Virus record (IMG/VR): IMGVR_UViG_3300045738_000477
Span: 1-36,937 of that record
Reading direction: 5' to 3' (one strand)
Length of the DNA: 36,937 nt
Origin: a virus
Under the pieces are notes generated by a model that searched no databases, had not been told where the DNA came from, and saw nothing but the letters and a program-made list of their open reading frames with translations. A program made the position numbers and the translations under genes. This document shows positions 29,116 through 36,937 of this stretch, piece after piece (positions within the stretch are counted from its first letter, which is position 1; each line of letters opens with the position of its first letter).

Positions 29116-29885
29116 TGCTAAAATTCATAAATGACAACGATTTTTTGCTAATCGATAAATATAAGCAAAACGAGGACGGTTCAATAGGCTGGATTTATAA
29201 CGATGGCAATGCTGTCCACTCTGGCTTTATTCGCGAGGGCATGGCCTCAACAATTCAAGTACCCGATGGCACAGAGCAAGTAAAGGTAGGTACTAAGCAA
29301 GTGCAGGTTGGTACTGAAAGCGTAAAGGTTGGTGAAACGCCTGTACTTGATGAAGAAGGAAATCAAGTGTTAGGCAAGGGTGGCGAACCTCTATTTGAAG
29401 ATGTTATTGAGGACCGCCCTGTTTTTGAAGATCAAGACGTTTTTGAAGAACAGCAAAAGTACAAAGATGAAATAGTCGATATATGGGCCAAGCTCAAAGA
29501 GCAGGTAGAGCAAGGCGCTATAACGATAGACGCGGATCATTTGCTTTTAGAGCAAAAACAGAGCGCTAAAGATAGCATTAACGCAACTCGCGATGCGTTG
29601 AATGACGAAGATATTGAGTACAACGGTTACACATTCCAAGCGGGTGCGCAATCGCGTGAGGATATTATGGGCGCAGTAGTTACAGGTAGCGATACTATTT
29701 GGCTTACTCGCGACAACCAAGAAATTGAAATGACCGCAGAAGATATGCGCGGCCTTGGTCTAGCTATCGCGAACCGTAAAAAGTTTTTAGTCTATAAAGC
29801 ACGCCACTTTAAAGATGCGCTTGACGAGTTAAACGATGAAACCGAAATAAAGAATTTTATCGATAGCTTAGATTGGAGTGCTTAA
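29115..29885 (+). CDS. Tail-fibre accessory protein with DUF4376 domain
   Basis: A 256-residue protein. The N-terminal half has short repeated units (VKVGTKQVQVGTESVKVGET) and an acidic linker. The C-terminal part, about residues 150-240, matches DUF4376: SAKDSINATRDALND, YTFQAGAQSREDIMGAVV, TIWLTRDNQEIEMTAEDM and FLVYKARHFKDAL. DUF4376 proteins occur next to fibre genes, as attached parts or chaperones. Its start overlaps the fibre stop (TAATG). Confidence 0.8.
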   Translation: MLKFINDNDFLLIDKYKQNEDGSIGWIYNDGNAVHSGFIREGMASTIQVPDGTEQVKVGTKQVQVGTESVKVGETPVLDEEGNQVLGKGGEPLFEDVIEDRPVFEDQDVFEEQQKYKDEIVDIWAKLKEQVEQGAITIDADHLLLEQKQSAKDSINATRDALNDEDIEYNGYTFQAGAQSREDIMGAVVTGSDTIWLTRDNQEIEMTAEDMRGLGLAIANRKKFLVYKARHFKDALDELNDETEIKNFIDSLDWSA

Positions 29886-29886
29886 C

Positions 29887-30297
29887 ATGCGAGTGATTTT
29901 TTGCACAAACAACATGCCGTTTAGCTTGCTGATAAAGTTGGTTACATGGTCACAGTGGCATCATTGCGGTGTCATTGTGAAAGAACAGGGCATTGACTAC
30001 GTTATACATGCAAAAGCGTTTAAGGGCGTTATTAAGGAGCCGCTTAAAAAATTCAAGCTCGACTACCCTGATCACGAAATACGCGTGATGAATGGAAACT
30101 CTACAGATGCGAATGAGCTTTTAGGTCAAAAATATGATTTTGGCGGTGCTATTGGCCATTACTTTAGTGCTTGGAATGATCCGCATAAGTGGTTTTGCTC
30201 TGAGCTGGTAGCGTATTGTCTTGATTACGTAAACCTAGACTTTGTAGGGCGCTTTACACCTCAGCGCTGTTACGCCATGAGCCTACCCATAGAATAA
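29887..30297 (+). CDS. Permuted papain-like (NlpC/P60, YiiX-type) hydrolase
   Basis: The start is at 29887 with GGAG 8 bases upstream. The 136-residue protein has the circularly permuted papain order: His first (TWSQWHHCGVIV, His25 or His26), Cys later (HKWFCSELVAYCLDYV, Cys104). The FCSELVAY motif is typical of the YiiX/YebB-type group. No signal peptide. Enzymes of this fold cut amide or ester bonds in cell-wall peptides or lipids; in a tail gene cluster a role in wall penetration, or in fibre maturation, is likely but unproven. Confidence 0.8.
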   Translation: MRVIFCTNNMPFSLLIKLVTWSQWHHCGVIVKEQGIDYVIHAKAFKGVIKEPLKKFKLDYPDHEIRVMNGNSTDANELLGQKYDFGGAIGHYFSAWNDPHKWFCSELVAYCLDYVNLDFVGRFTPQRCYAMSLPIE

Positions 30298-30342
30298 GTT
30301 TTAAACCTTCCTCAAAAAACACTTACAAAATAAGCGAATCCT

Positions 30343-31953
30343 ATGCCTGCAATATCCGTAAAAACTTTTGCCGGTGAACGGCCTAAAATCGATCCGCGAT
30401 TACTTCCCAATGAATCAGCATCTAAAGCTTATGGTTGTCATTTTGATAATGGCAACCTATCGCCTTTAAGACTTCCTGAGTTGACAGACGTATCGGTGAT
30501 CTCGAACGCAAAAACAATTTACCATTACTTAGATCAGTATTGGTTTTCATGGAATAAAGCAGTTAATGCCGTAGCGAGCCCAATTGCAAACGACCCTTGG
30601 CAACGCGTTTACTTTACGGGTGATGGCTACCCAAAAGTAACTAACAACGCTATTTTTAGCGGTTCTAATATGCCGGCTAGTGCTTACCGCCTTGGCGTTC
30701 AATCGCCCGAAGTGCCAATAATTGCAGTGGTGACAGATGCGGCTACCGATGAAATAGATCCTAACGATGATGAAACACGCTACTACACGCACACGTTTGT
30801 CACTGAGCAGGGTGAAGAAGGGCCGCCGGGCGAAGCGTCACAACGTCTTGATATTAGATACCCGGACGAAGAAGGTACATACGTAACGCTTGCTTTATCT
30901 CCGCCAAATGTAAATGCGTCAAACATTACGCATCGCAGAATATACAGAACGGCAACCGGAGGAGGCATAGCAGATTATTTATTTGTGGCAGAGATACCAA
31001 TATCACAAAACCAATTTGTTGATGATATTCCAACAGACGAGCTAGGATCATCGCTTGATACTTACGACTATGAAATGCCGAACGAAAACATGAAAGGCTT
31101 AACGTCGATGGCAAACGGTATTTTGGCCGGCTTTTTTGATAGCACTGTTTGCTTTAGTGAGTCGTACCTTCCTTATGCTTGGCCGAGCGGTTACCAGCTA
31201 ACAACCGAGCATGAAATTGTAACCGTTGCAGCACTAGGCAATACGCTAGCGGTTTTAACAAAAGGCTACCCGTATTTATTTAGTGGCATAAGCCCTGACT
31301 CAATGGCCGGGCAAAAGCTAGAGTCTAATCAATCATGCACAAGCGCACGCTCAGCGGTAATCGCAAACGGCACGCTCATATATGCAAGCCCTGACGGTTT
31401 GATAGGTTTAACAAGTGGCGGGTTAACCATGCTAACTAACCAGATAATAACGCGTGAGCAGTGGCAAGAATACGAACCAGAAACAATAGAGGCGTACCAC
31501 CAAGAGGGCCGCTATTTAGCTTTTTATGGAGCCAACTTAGACAAGGCGTTTATTTTTGATCCGAATACCGGTGATTTTAGACACTTTACGGCCAAAGCTG
31601 ATTGCGGATTTAACAGCCTTGTTGATGACACTCTGTATATTTGCCAAGGCGCGGACTTGAGCAAATGGGGTGAGTCTAACGAGCTTACAAGCTATGAATG
31701 GAAGTCTAAGGACTTTTCAGCGAGCGACCTAAGCTTTGCATGTGCAATGGTAAAAGGAGTCGATACAGAGCTTTCAGGGGTTCGCATTTACGCCGATGAA
31801 GTAGAGATATTGCATTTAGCGCCAGGGCAAATACCCAGTATGGCATTTAGATTGCCACCTAATCGCGGTGATAAGTGGTCATTTGAGGTTTATGGCAAAG
31901 GCACAATACACAGCGTTTCTATTGCAACAACCATGAGAGAGGTTGCGGCTTAA
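30343..31953 (+). CDS. P22 gp10-like tail hub (packaged DNA stabilisation) protein
   Basis: A 536-residue, strand-rich protein. The start AISVKTFAGERPKIDPRLLP is typical of this group of podovirus proteins, with two fibronectin-like or lectin-like parts (YTHTFVTEQGEEGPPGEASQ) and a propeller-like repetition (LAVLTKGYPYLFSG, GTLIYASPDGLIGLTSGG, YLAFYGANLDKAFIFDP). P22 gp10 (472 aa) closes the portal channel and carries fibres. The order adaptor, fibre, hub agrees. Its stop overlaps the next start (TAATG). Confidence 0.75.
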   Translation: MPAISVKTFAGERPKIDPRLLPNESASKAYGCHFDNGNLSPLRLPELTDVSVISNAKTIYHYLDQYWFSWNKAVNAVASPIANDPWQRVYFTGDGYPKVTNNAIFSGSNMPASAYRLGVQSPEVPIIAVVTDAATDEIDPNDDETRYYTHTFVTEQGEEGPPGEASQRLDIRYPDEEGTYVTLALSPPNVNASNITHRRIYRTATGGGIADYLFVAEIPISQNQFVDDIPTDELGSSLDTYDYEMPNENMKGLTSMANGILAGFFDSTVCFSESYLPYAWPSGYQLTTEHEIVTVAALGNTLAVLTKGYPYLFSGISPDSMAGQKLESNQSCTSARSAVIANGTLIYASPDGLIGLTSGGLTMLTNQIITREQWQEYEPETIEAYHQEGRYLAFYGANLDKAFIFDPNTGDFRHFTAKADCGFNSLVDDTLYICQGADLSKWGESNELTSYEWKSKDFSASDLSFACAMVKGVDTELSGVRIYADEVEILHLAPGQIPSMAFRLPPNRGDKWSFEVYGKGTIHSVSIATTMREVAA

Positions 31954-34900
31954 TGGCAAAATTAAAAAAAGGCACGTTCCCTGGCATAGTAAGAAAAGGC
32001 CGGCAAGATCCCACTAGTAGCGCTATTACTGAAAATATAGAGCTGCTAACAGGCCAGCGAGGTAATAACAGAGCTTTATTAATGAGCGACCTTGTTGATC
32101 TTGATGATATGAAGCGCCAAGCACTTATTAATAATGCGAGTGGCGGCACCAATGATGGTGGACTGCCAATTACAACAGGTGGCGTGGAAAGACCGCACGC
32201 GCCTGTCAACCTATCGGCCACAGGTGGCTTTACATTTATAGCCGTTAGCTGGGATCACCCCACCTATAGAGGCCATGCTTACGCTGAAATATGGCGCAGC
32301 GAAACAGACTCATTTAACAGTGCCACGCTAATAGCGACAGAAGTTGCGGACGTATTTAGCGATACTGTAAATATGGGAGCTGAATATTACTATTGGGTTC
32401 GCTTTGTAAATATTGCCGATGTAAAAGGACCAACGCAGGGCGCAAGCGGTGTGCTCGCTAAAACACAGAAGTCGGCAGAGCTTATACTTGGTGAAATTGG
32501 CGGGCTTATAGAGAAATCGCATTTGAGTGATTTTCTATCAACGGCAGTCGATAAAATACCGGGGCTGGAATACTTAATTGAAGATGTTGCTTTTAATGAA
32601 ATACCAGCATTAAAAGTCGACATAGATAACTTTGATTTAGATATAGACGAGTTACGCGCCGATGTTGACCAGCATTTAATTGATATTCCCAGCATACAAG
32701 AGCGCATAGAAAGCCTAGATACTATTACGGAGCAGGCAAAACAAGATGCCGAGGACGCGATAGACAGAGTTGAAGCACTCGACTTTGATACGGATTCATT
32801 AGCTAGACAGTTAATTGAAAGCGCGCTTGTTGGCGATCTAAATTGGGAGGCGAATGCGGTTAAGCTGTACGAGTTTGAATCTAAGCTTGGTAATGTTAAT
32901 GCTCGCATAGAAGCCGAGTTTTTAACAAAGACAGAAGCAAATGAAGCCATAGCAGCTGCAGCAGAAACCATACAGGTAATGATAGAGGAAAATGGAACCG
33001 CGTTAAGTGGCGACATTGCAAATACCTATTACACGAAAGCAACAGCCGATGAAGTCATTGCAGCCGCAACCTCAACACTTAAATCGGCCATTGAAAATCC
33101 CGAAGGCGACAGCGTAGGCGCTACGCTATTTAATGATTACTACACATCAACTGCTACAGACAATGCAATATCAGCTTATGGCCTGCAGTTAAAAAGCGAG
33201 ATAGAAGATCCAGACGGGGAAAGCTTAGGCGCACTCATAAAGCAAGACTATAGCACCACGGTAGAAACTAATTCAGCAATTAGCCAAGCAACAACACAGC
33301 TTAAAACAACGATAGACGAAGAAGTAAGCGCGACACTCACGCAAGATTACTACACCAAAGTAGAGGCCAATAACGCAATAACATCATCGGCTCAATTGCT
33401 AAAGTCAGAAATTGAAGATCCTATGGGTAACAGCATAGGCGCTACGCTATTTCACGAATACAGCACAAAGGCCAGCGTAGAAGAAGCAGTATCAAGAGCT
33501 ATATTTCAGCTAAGCAGTGAAGTTGAGCTTGCAAACGAGCCGTTAGCACAAGCTGTTATTGAAAACGCGCTAGCTAATGATCAGCAGGCAGACCAACAAA
33601 GAATTGTTACCGCCAGCATACTAAGGACCCAAGAGGCTACAACCAGCCAAACAGAGGCGTTAGCGCAATCAATCACGGTTATTGAAACAAACTTTCTCGA
33701 AAGCGAATCAAAATTAACGCAGTTAAGCGCGGCATTCTCTGACGCGACCAGCTCAACAGCAAGTGACATTCTACAGCTAAATACAAAGGTAGATGAAAAC
33801 AAGGCATTCCTTGAAGTTAATTATTTAACGAAAGTCGATACAGAAAGCGCCATAAGCCAAGCAACAAGCACGCTGCAAAGCGCAATAGAAGGGGCTACCT
33901 CTGATATTTACGAAAACTTTTTAACCTCTGTAGAGACAGATCAAGCGATAAGCCAAGCCACAACAATACTAAAAAGCGAAATTGAAGATCCGCAAGGGAA
34001 TAGTATTGGGGCAACTTTATTTAACGAGTATGAAACTAAAGCCGATGCTGAGCAGTCAAGCGCAACAACAAACCAGCAATTAAGGGCAGAGTATGAAACA
34101 AGCGCTATAGCCGTAATAGAAAACGCTTTAGCTAACGACTTGGAGCAAGAAAGAAGGACCATATCAGAAGCAGATATAATACAAAGGCAAAATGTTTTTG
34201 CTAATGAACAAAGCGCTTTTGCTGAGTCATTAACTGTTTTGAATGCCGCGCTTGGCGAAAATAACTCAACACTTTATGAGTTACAAACAGTATTTGCTAG
34301 CAATACCGAGACAACCGCAGAGCTAATAGAAAAGCTAGATAGTGATATTGCAGGCGTTTCAGCCGATCTTTTGAATAACTACTTAACTAGCGCAAAAGTA
34401 GGCGAAGCAATAGCCAGTGCGGATACTGCGCTACGTGCAACTATTGAAGATCCCGAAGGCAACAGCATAGGCGCGAATTTACAATTAAATTATTACACAA
34501 AGTCTGATACAAATAGCGCAATAAGCTCGGCAACTAACGTACTTAGGTCACTTATCGAAGATCCCGAAGGTGATAGTATTGGCGCGCTTCTTATTAGCAA
34601 CTACACAACAAAAACGGAATCAAATCAGGCAATAGCAACGGCTTCTGAGACATTGCTATCAGAGGTGGGCGAGGTTCGCTCATCTTTACAAACAGTAAGC
34701 GAGACAGTCGCAACGAACCAAGGCGAGTACAGTGCATTATGGGGTGTTAAGTCTACTGTAAATGGACTCACAACGAGTCTTGGCCTTGTTAATGATGGTG
34801 TTGAGCCTATATTCGCAGTTAAAGGCGCTAAGTTTTCTATAATAACAGATCAAGATCCTACTAACTTAACACCTGTCTTTGCGGTGTCGGAAGGCAAAAC

Positions 34901-35996
34901 AGTTATTAATACTGCAATTATTGACGAGGCATTTATAAAAAGCCTTGTTACTGACGATCTGCTTGCAAATCGCTTGCTTGTTGGTTCAACACTCACAACA
35001 CCGTCAATTAATTACAATCCAAGCAACGGCGCACGTAGCGGTAATTTTTCAATTGACCCTGGCGGAAACATGCTAGCAAAGAGCGCGACACTAGAGTCAG
35101 TTACTATTAAGGATAATAACGGCAACGTTGTAATGTCATCCACCGGCGCAATACCTTCATCCAAAGTTACCGGGCTAGGTAATTTAGCTTCTAAAGACTC
35201 GCTTGGTTATAACGAACTTAGCGGTAGGCCAAATCTAGGAACTTTCGCGTTTTTAAGTGATCTAGGCTATAACGATCTGAGCGGAAAGCCTACACTTGGA
35301 AGTCTAGCCTCTAAAAATTCATTGTCTTACAACGAAGTGACAGGAAAGCCGGCATTGGGCTCGCTAGCCTACTTAAATTCACTTGCTTATGACAGCGTAA
35401 CCGGCAAACCTTCGCTTGGTCCATTCGCAGGACTTAGTAAAATCTTGAGTTCAAATGTAACTACGTATATTGCTAATGGGGCCATTGGTAGCGCGCAAAT
35501 AGATACGGCGTACATAAACTCCCTGTTTGGTCAGAACGCGAGCTTTTACGGCACTGTTTATGCGGAGAATTTAAGCGGTGATGTTACGGATACAATAACC
35601 AAGTCAGTACAAAGTGAAAACATAGATAGTAGCGAAACACAGATTGCAACACTCAGTATTGCCAGCGCAAGCTTCAAAAGAGTTTTATACATAAGAAAAG
35701 TAGCAACAAACATACCTGGCGTGGGTGATGGTGGAGAAAACCAGTACAGAACAAGCTCAGTAGCGGTAAGAACTACTGGCGGCACCTATTTGGGCGGCGG
35801 CGCTGGCACTGGTGAAGATCGCGGCATTGAAGATATAACCGTAACAATAAACGCAAATACAACTTACAACATTAAAATAATGATCTCTACCAATGCTCAG
35901 TCTGTAGACAGCGGCGTTTTTGGCCGAAAATACCCAACCGTTTCAGCTCAAGACGTATTATTTCAACTATTCAAAAAAGGAAGCTCTTTAGGGTAA
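31953..35996 (+). CDS. Giant J-like tail fibre with FN3, repeat stalk and DUF1983-like region
   Basis: A 1347-residue fibre. Residues about 85-165 are a fibronectin type III domain (PHAPVNLSATGGFTFIAVSW to EYYYWVRFVN). Residues about 175-890 are a helical stalk with six copies of the unit IEDPxGxSIGAxL and recurring YYTK/YSTK turns, predicting a segmented trimeric coiled coil. Residues about 927-1016 resemble DUF1983 of lambda J (VKSTVNGLTTSLGLVNDG to FAVSEGKTVINTAIID). Residues about 1073-1152 hold four 20-residue repeats with YNELSGRP, YNDLSGKP, YNEVTGKP and YDSVTGKP. A compact tip ends the protein. It is likely to be the host-recognition fibre. Confidence 0.85.
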   Translation: MAKLKKGTFPGIVRKGRQDPTSSAITENIELLTGQRGNNRALLMSDLVDLDDMKRQALINNASGGTNDGGLPITTGGVERPHAPVNLSATGGFTFIAVSWDHPTYRGHAYAEIWRSETDSFNSATLIATEVADVFSDTVNMGAEYYYWVRFVNIADVKGPTQGASGVLAKTQKSAELILGEIGGLIEKSHLSDFLSTAVDKIPGLEYLIEDVAFNEIPALKVDIDNFDLDIDELRADVDQHLIDIPSIQERIESLDTITEQAKQDAEDAIDRVEALDFDTDSLARQLIESALVGDLNWEANAVKLYEFESKLGNVNARIEAEFLTKTEANEAIAAAAETIQVMIEENGTALSGDIANTYYTKATADEVIAAATSTLKSAIENPEGDSVGATLFNDYYTSTATDNAISAYGLQLKSEIEDPDGESLGALIKQDYSTTVETNSAISQATTQLKTTIDEEVSATLTQDYYTKVEANNAITSSAQLLKSEIEDPMGNSIGATLFHEYSTKASVEEAVSRAIFQLSSEVELANEPLAQAVIENALANDQQADQQRIVTASILRTQEATTSQTEALAQSITVIETNFLESESKLTQLSAAFSDATSSTASDILQLNTKVDENKAFLEVNYLTKVDTESAISQATSTLQSAIEGATSDIYENFLTSVETDQAISQATTILKSEIEDPQGNSIGATLFNEYETKADAEQSSATTNQQLRAEYETSAIAVIENALANDLEQERRTISEADIIQRQNVFANEQSAFAESLTVLNAALGENNSTLYELQTVFASNTETTAELIEKLDSDIAGVSADLLNNYLTSAKVGEAIASADTALRATIEDPEGNSIGANLQLNYYTKSDTNSAISSATNVLRSLIEDPEGDSIGALLISNYTTKTESNQAIATASETLLSEVGEVRSSLQTVSETVATNQGEYSALWGVKSTVNGLTTSLGLVNDGVEPIFAVKGAKFSIITDQDPTNLTPVFAVSEGKTVINTAIIDEAFIKSLVTDDLLANRLLVGSTLTTPSINYNPSNGARSGNFSIDPGGNMLAKSATLESVTIKDNNGNVVMSSTGAIPSSKVTGLGNLASKDSLGYNELSGRPNLGTFAFLSDLGYNDLSGKPTLGSLASKNSLSYNEVTGKPALGSLAYLNSLAYDSVTGKPSLGPFAGLSKILSSNVTTYIANGAIGSAQIDTAYINSLFGQNASFYGTVYAENLSGDVTDTITKSVQSENIDSSETQIATLSIASASFKRVLYIRKVATNIPGVGDGGENQYRTSSVAVRTTGGTYLGGGAGTGEDRGIEDITVTINANTTYNIKIMISTNAQSVDSGVFGRKYPTVSAQDVLFQLFKKGSSLG

Positions 35997-36001
35997 TGGA
36001 T

Positions 36002-36040
36002 AAACCCCCCAATATAGGTTAGTATTTCTACATAATGGAA
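36002..36040 (+). repeat. AAACCCCCCAA intergenic element, copy 2
   Basis: AAACCCCCCAATATAGG at 36002 followed by an AT-rich stretch and CATAATGG; resembles the element at 16533-16570. It overlaps the start codon of the next gene. Possible promoter or boundary sequence. Confidence 0.4.
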
Positions 36041-36451
36041 AAGTCACACCTGCAATGCGTGTCATGGTCTAAACACCGTGATCGGCTTAAAGAGCCAATA
36101 ACTCGAATAGGTAATATTGCAAACGACCCATACCTATACCAAGAAATCGACAAAGCCTGCTCAAACGAGTGGGCTTTTTTGTTTTTGGTGCCAGATGGTT
36201 TTTTTATTTTGTGGCCTCGTCACATTGAAAACAAAACCTTTATCGAGATAACAGTAGCGTCATGCCACGGCGGGAATGCTACGCAGCGTTACCTACATCA
36301 CATCATTAGACTTGCTAAATGCGGCAAGGCTCAATTTATCGAATTTGCAACCGCTAGACGCGGGTTTAACAAAGTGGCTCCCTCTCATGGCTGGGCTCAC
36401 GCTGGCGTGCGTGATGGTTTAACCGTGTGGCGACACTTTTTAGGGGATTAA
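36035..36451 (+). CDS. GNAT-like phage protein, T7 gp13-like position
   Basis: A 138-residue protein. The C-terminal half has the shape of a degenerate acetyltransferase fold: FLFLVPDGFFILWPRHIENK, then TQRYLHHIIRLAKCGKAQFI, EFATARRGFNKVAPSHGW. Similar small GNAT-like proteins precede internal virion proteins in T7-like and related podoviruses. The acetyl-CoA loop is not convincing, so enzymatic activity is doubtful. No good ribosome binding site precedes the ATG, and a terminator-like hairpin lies within the gene. Confidence 0.65.
   Translation: MEKSHLQCVSWSKHRDRLKEPITRIGNIANDPYLYQEIDKACSNEWAFLFLVPDGFFILWPRHIENKTFIEITVASCHGGNATQRYLHHIIRLAKCGKAQFIEFATARRGFNKVAPSHGWAHAGVRDGLTVWRHFLGD
36153..36180 (+). 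terminator. Terminator-like hairpin inside the GNAT-like gene
   Basis: AAGCCTGCTC, loop AAAC, GAGTGGGCTT, then TTTT and more T after one G: a 10-bp stem with two G-U pairs. It has the full look of an intrinsic terminator yet lies 118 bp into an ORF whose reading continues well past it. Confidence 0.6.
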
Positions 36452-36456
36452 GATTC

Positions 36457-36937
36457 ATGGGTAAGTCCAACGAAGTCAAAGAAACAGAGTACGAAAAAGA
36501 GCTTGCCAAAGTATACGGCGAAGAATGGGCTTACTACCAAAAAAGCATCGTGCCGTTTGAAAACCAAGTTATTGACGAAGCAAAGCAAGCCAATGACGAA
36601 AGCGTTTACGATGACATAGCCGAGAATACAAATCTTGGTTATAAAAAATCCTTTTCAGATGCCAGTAATAACGCACTTTCTAGCATGGAAGCGAACGGCA
36701 TAAACCCAAATAGCGGCAAGTTTAAAAACGTTGTTAGTGATATGGCCGACAACGAAGCGTCAGTAACAAGCGATGCAAAATCACGCTCACAAGTTGCAGG
36801 GCAAGAACGTTACACAGGCAAGATGGCAAATGTTATGGCTATGGGGCAAGGGCAGTCACAGGAAGCGACAGCAACACTCAGTGACATTGCATCAAGTTCA
36901 CAGCAAAAAGCGTTTAACGATGCAAGCAATAGCAGAC
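36457..36937 (+). CDS. Internal virion protein, partial, runs off the right edge
   Basis: An ORF starting at 36457 (MGKSNEVKETEYEKELAKVY), 6 bp after the GNAT-like gene, open to the window end (160 codons seen). It is helical and rich in Asn, Ala, Ser and Gln (NTNLGYKKSFSDASNNALSS, GQGQSQEATATLSDIASSSQ), the character of T7 gp14-type or podovirus ejection proteins. AGGGG lies about 10 bases upstream. It probably belongs to the DNA-ejection core; remaining virion genes continue to the right. Confidence 0.68.
   Translation, partial: MGKSNEVKETEYEKELAKVYGEEWAYYQKSIVPFENQVIDEAKQANDESVYDDIAENTNLGYKKSFSDASNNALSSMEANGINPNSGKFKNVVSDMADNEASVTSDAKSRSQVAGQERYTGKMANVMAMGQGQSQEATATLSDIASSSQQKAFNDASNSR

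Noticed and set aside
32390-33016. Long antisense frame of 208 codons inside the giant fibre gene
   Set aside because: Serine-rich shadow of the repetitive sense frame; no ribosome binding site or recognisable domain.
1-36937. tRNA genes, insertion sequences, integrase and att sites
   Set aside because: None could be recognised by eye; integrase and attachment sites probably lie outside the window.

Overview
The window is most of a temperate, lambda-like phage or prophage genome with a podovirus-type virion. Gene content, roughly 41-43% G+C by eye and codon use fit a marine gammaproteobacterial host (Pseudoalteromonas, Shewanella or Vibrio-like); the host is an inference, because no host flank, integrase or att site is visible. 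Both edges cut through genes.

Layout. (1) 1-6314, leftward early operon. It runs from a strong promoter (PL, 6256-6283) embedded in three copies of a TTGTATAA-N4-TTATACAA operator and encodes a Rad52-type annealing protein, a DUF1351 protein, SSB, an MT-A70 adenine methyltransferase, an RdgC protein fused to an FtsK gamma winged helix, and several unknowns including an unlisted 47-aa membrane peptide. (2) 6315-7546, leftward immunity block: CI repressor (S24 peptidase), a small membrane protein and a lipoprotein in the position of lambda rexAB, closed by a terminator. (3) 7547-14861, rightward early operon: Cro, CII, a C4 zinc finger, replication protein O with an iteron origin inside it, P, then a nin-like region (NinB, a second adenine methyltransferase, a DUF1364 zinc protein, RusA) and the late antiterminator Q, followed by three small genes. 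(4) 14862-15256, a 395-bp gap with a cluster of GGAACA motifs and a terminator, probably the late control region. (5) 15257-16522, two cargo genes: a UmuD'/HumD-like S24 protein and a two-TM, coiled-coil membrane protein resembling retron Ec48/AbiC-type effectors. They sit where Shiga-toxin phages carry stxAB. (6) 16523-18034, lysis: SAR endolysin, nested Rz/Rz1 spanins, HP1-like holin. (7) 18034-36937, virion: terminase, P22-like portal, scaffold, N4-gp56-type capsid, decoration protein, adaptors, pyocin-knob fibre with DUF4376 partner, papain-like hydrolase, gp10-like tail hub, a 1347-aa J-like fibre, a GNAT-like protein and the start of an internal virion protein. Tandem terminators punctuate the capsid region.

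How it works together. CI would silence PL and PR through the shared operators. On induction, PL expresses recombination and DNA-modification functions while PR expresses O/P, which act at the 22-bp iteron origin. Q then relieves termination in the late region so that cargo, lysis and virion genes are transcribed. The points most deserving a second look are the HumD-like plus membrane-effector pair at the stx-type locus, the RdgC-FtsK gamma fusion, the origin repeats read in all three frames, and the RyR-domain/small helical pair between portal and scaffold.
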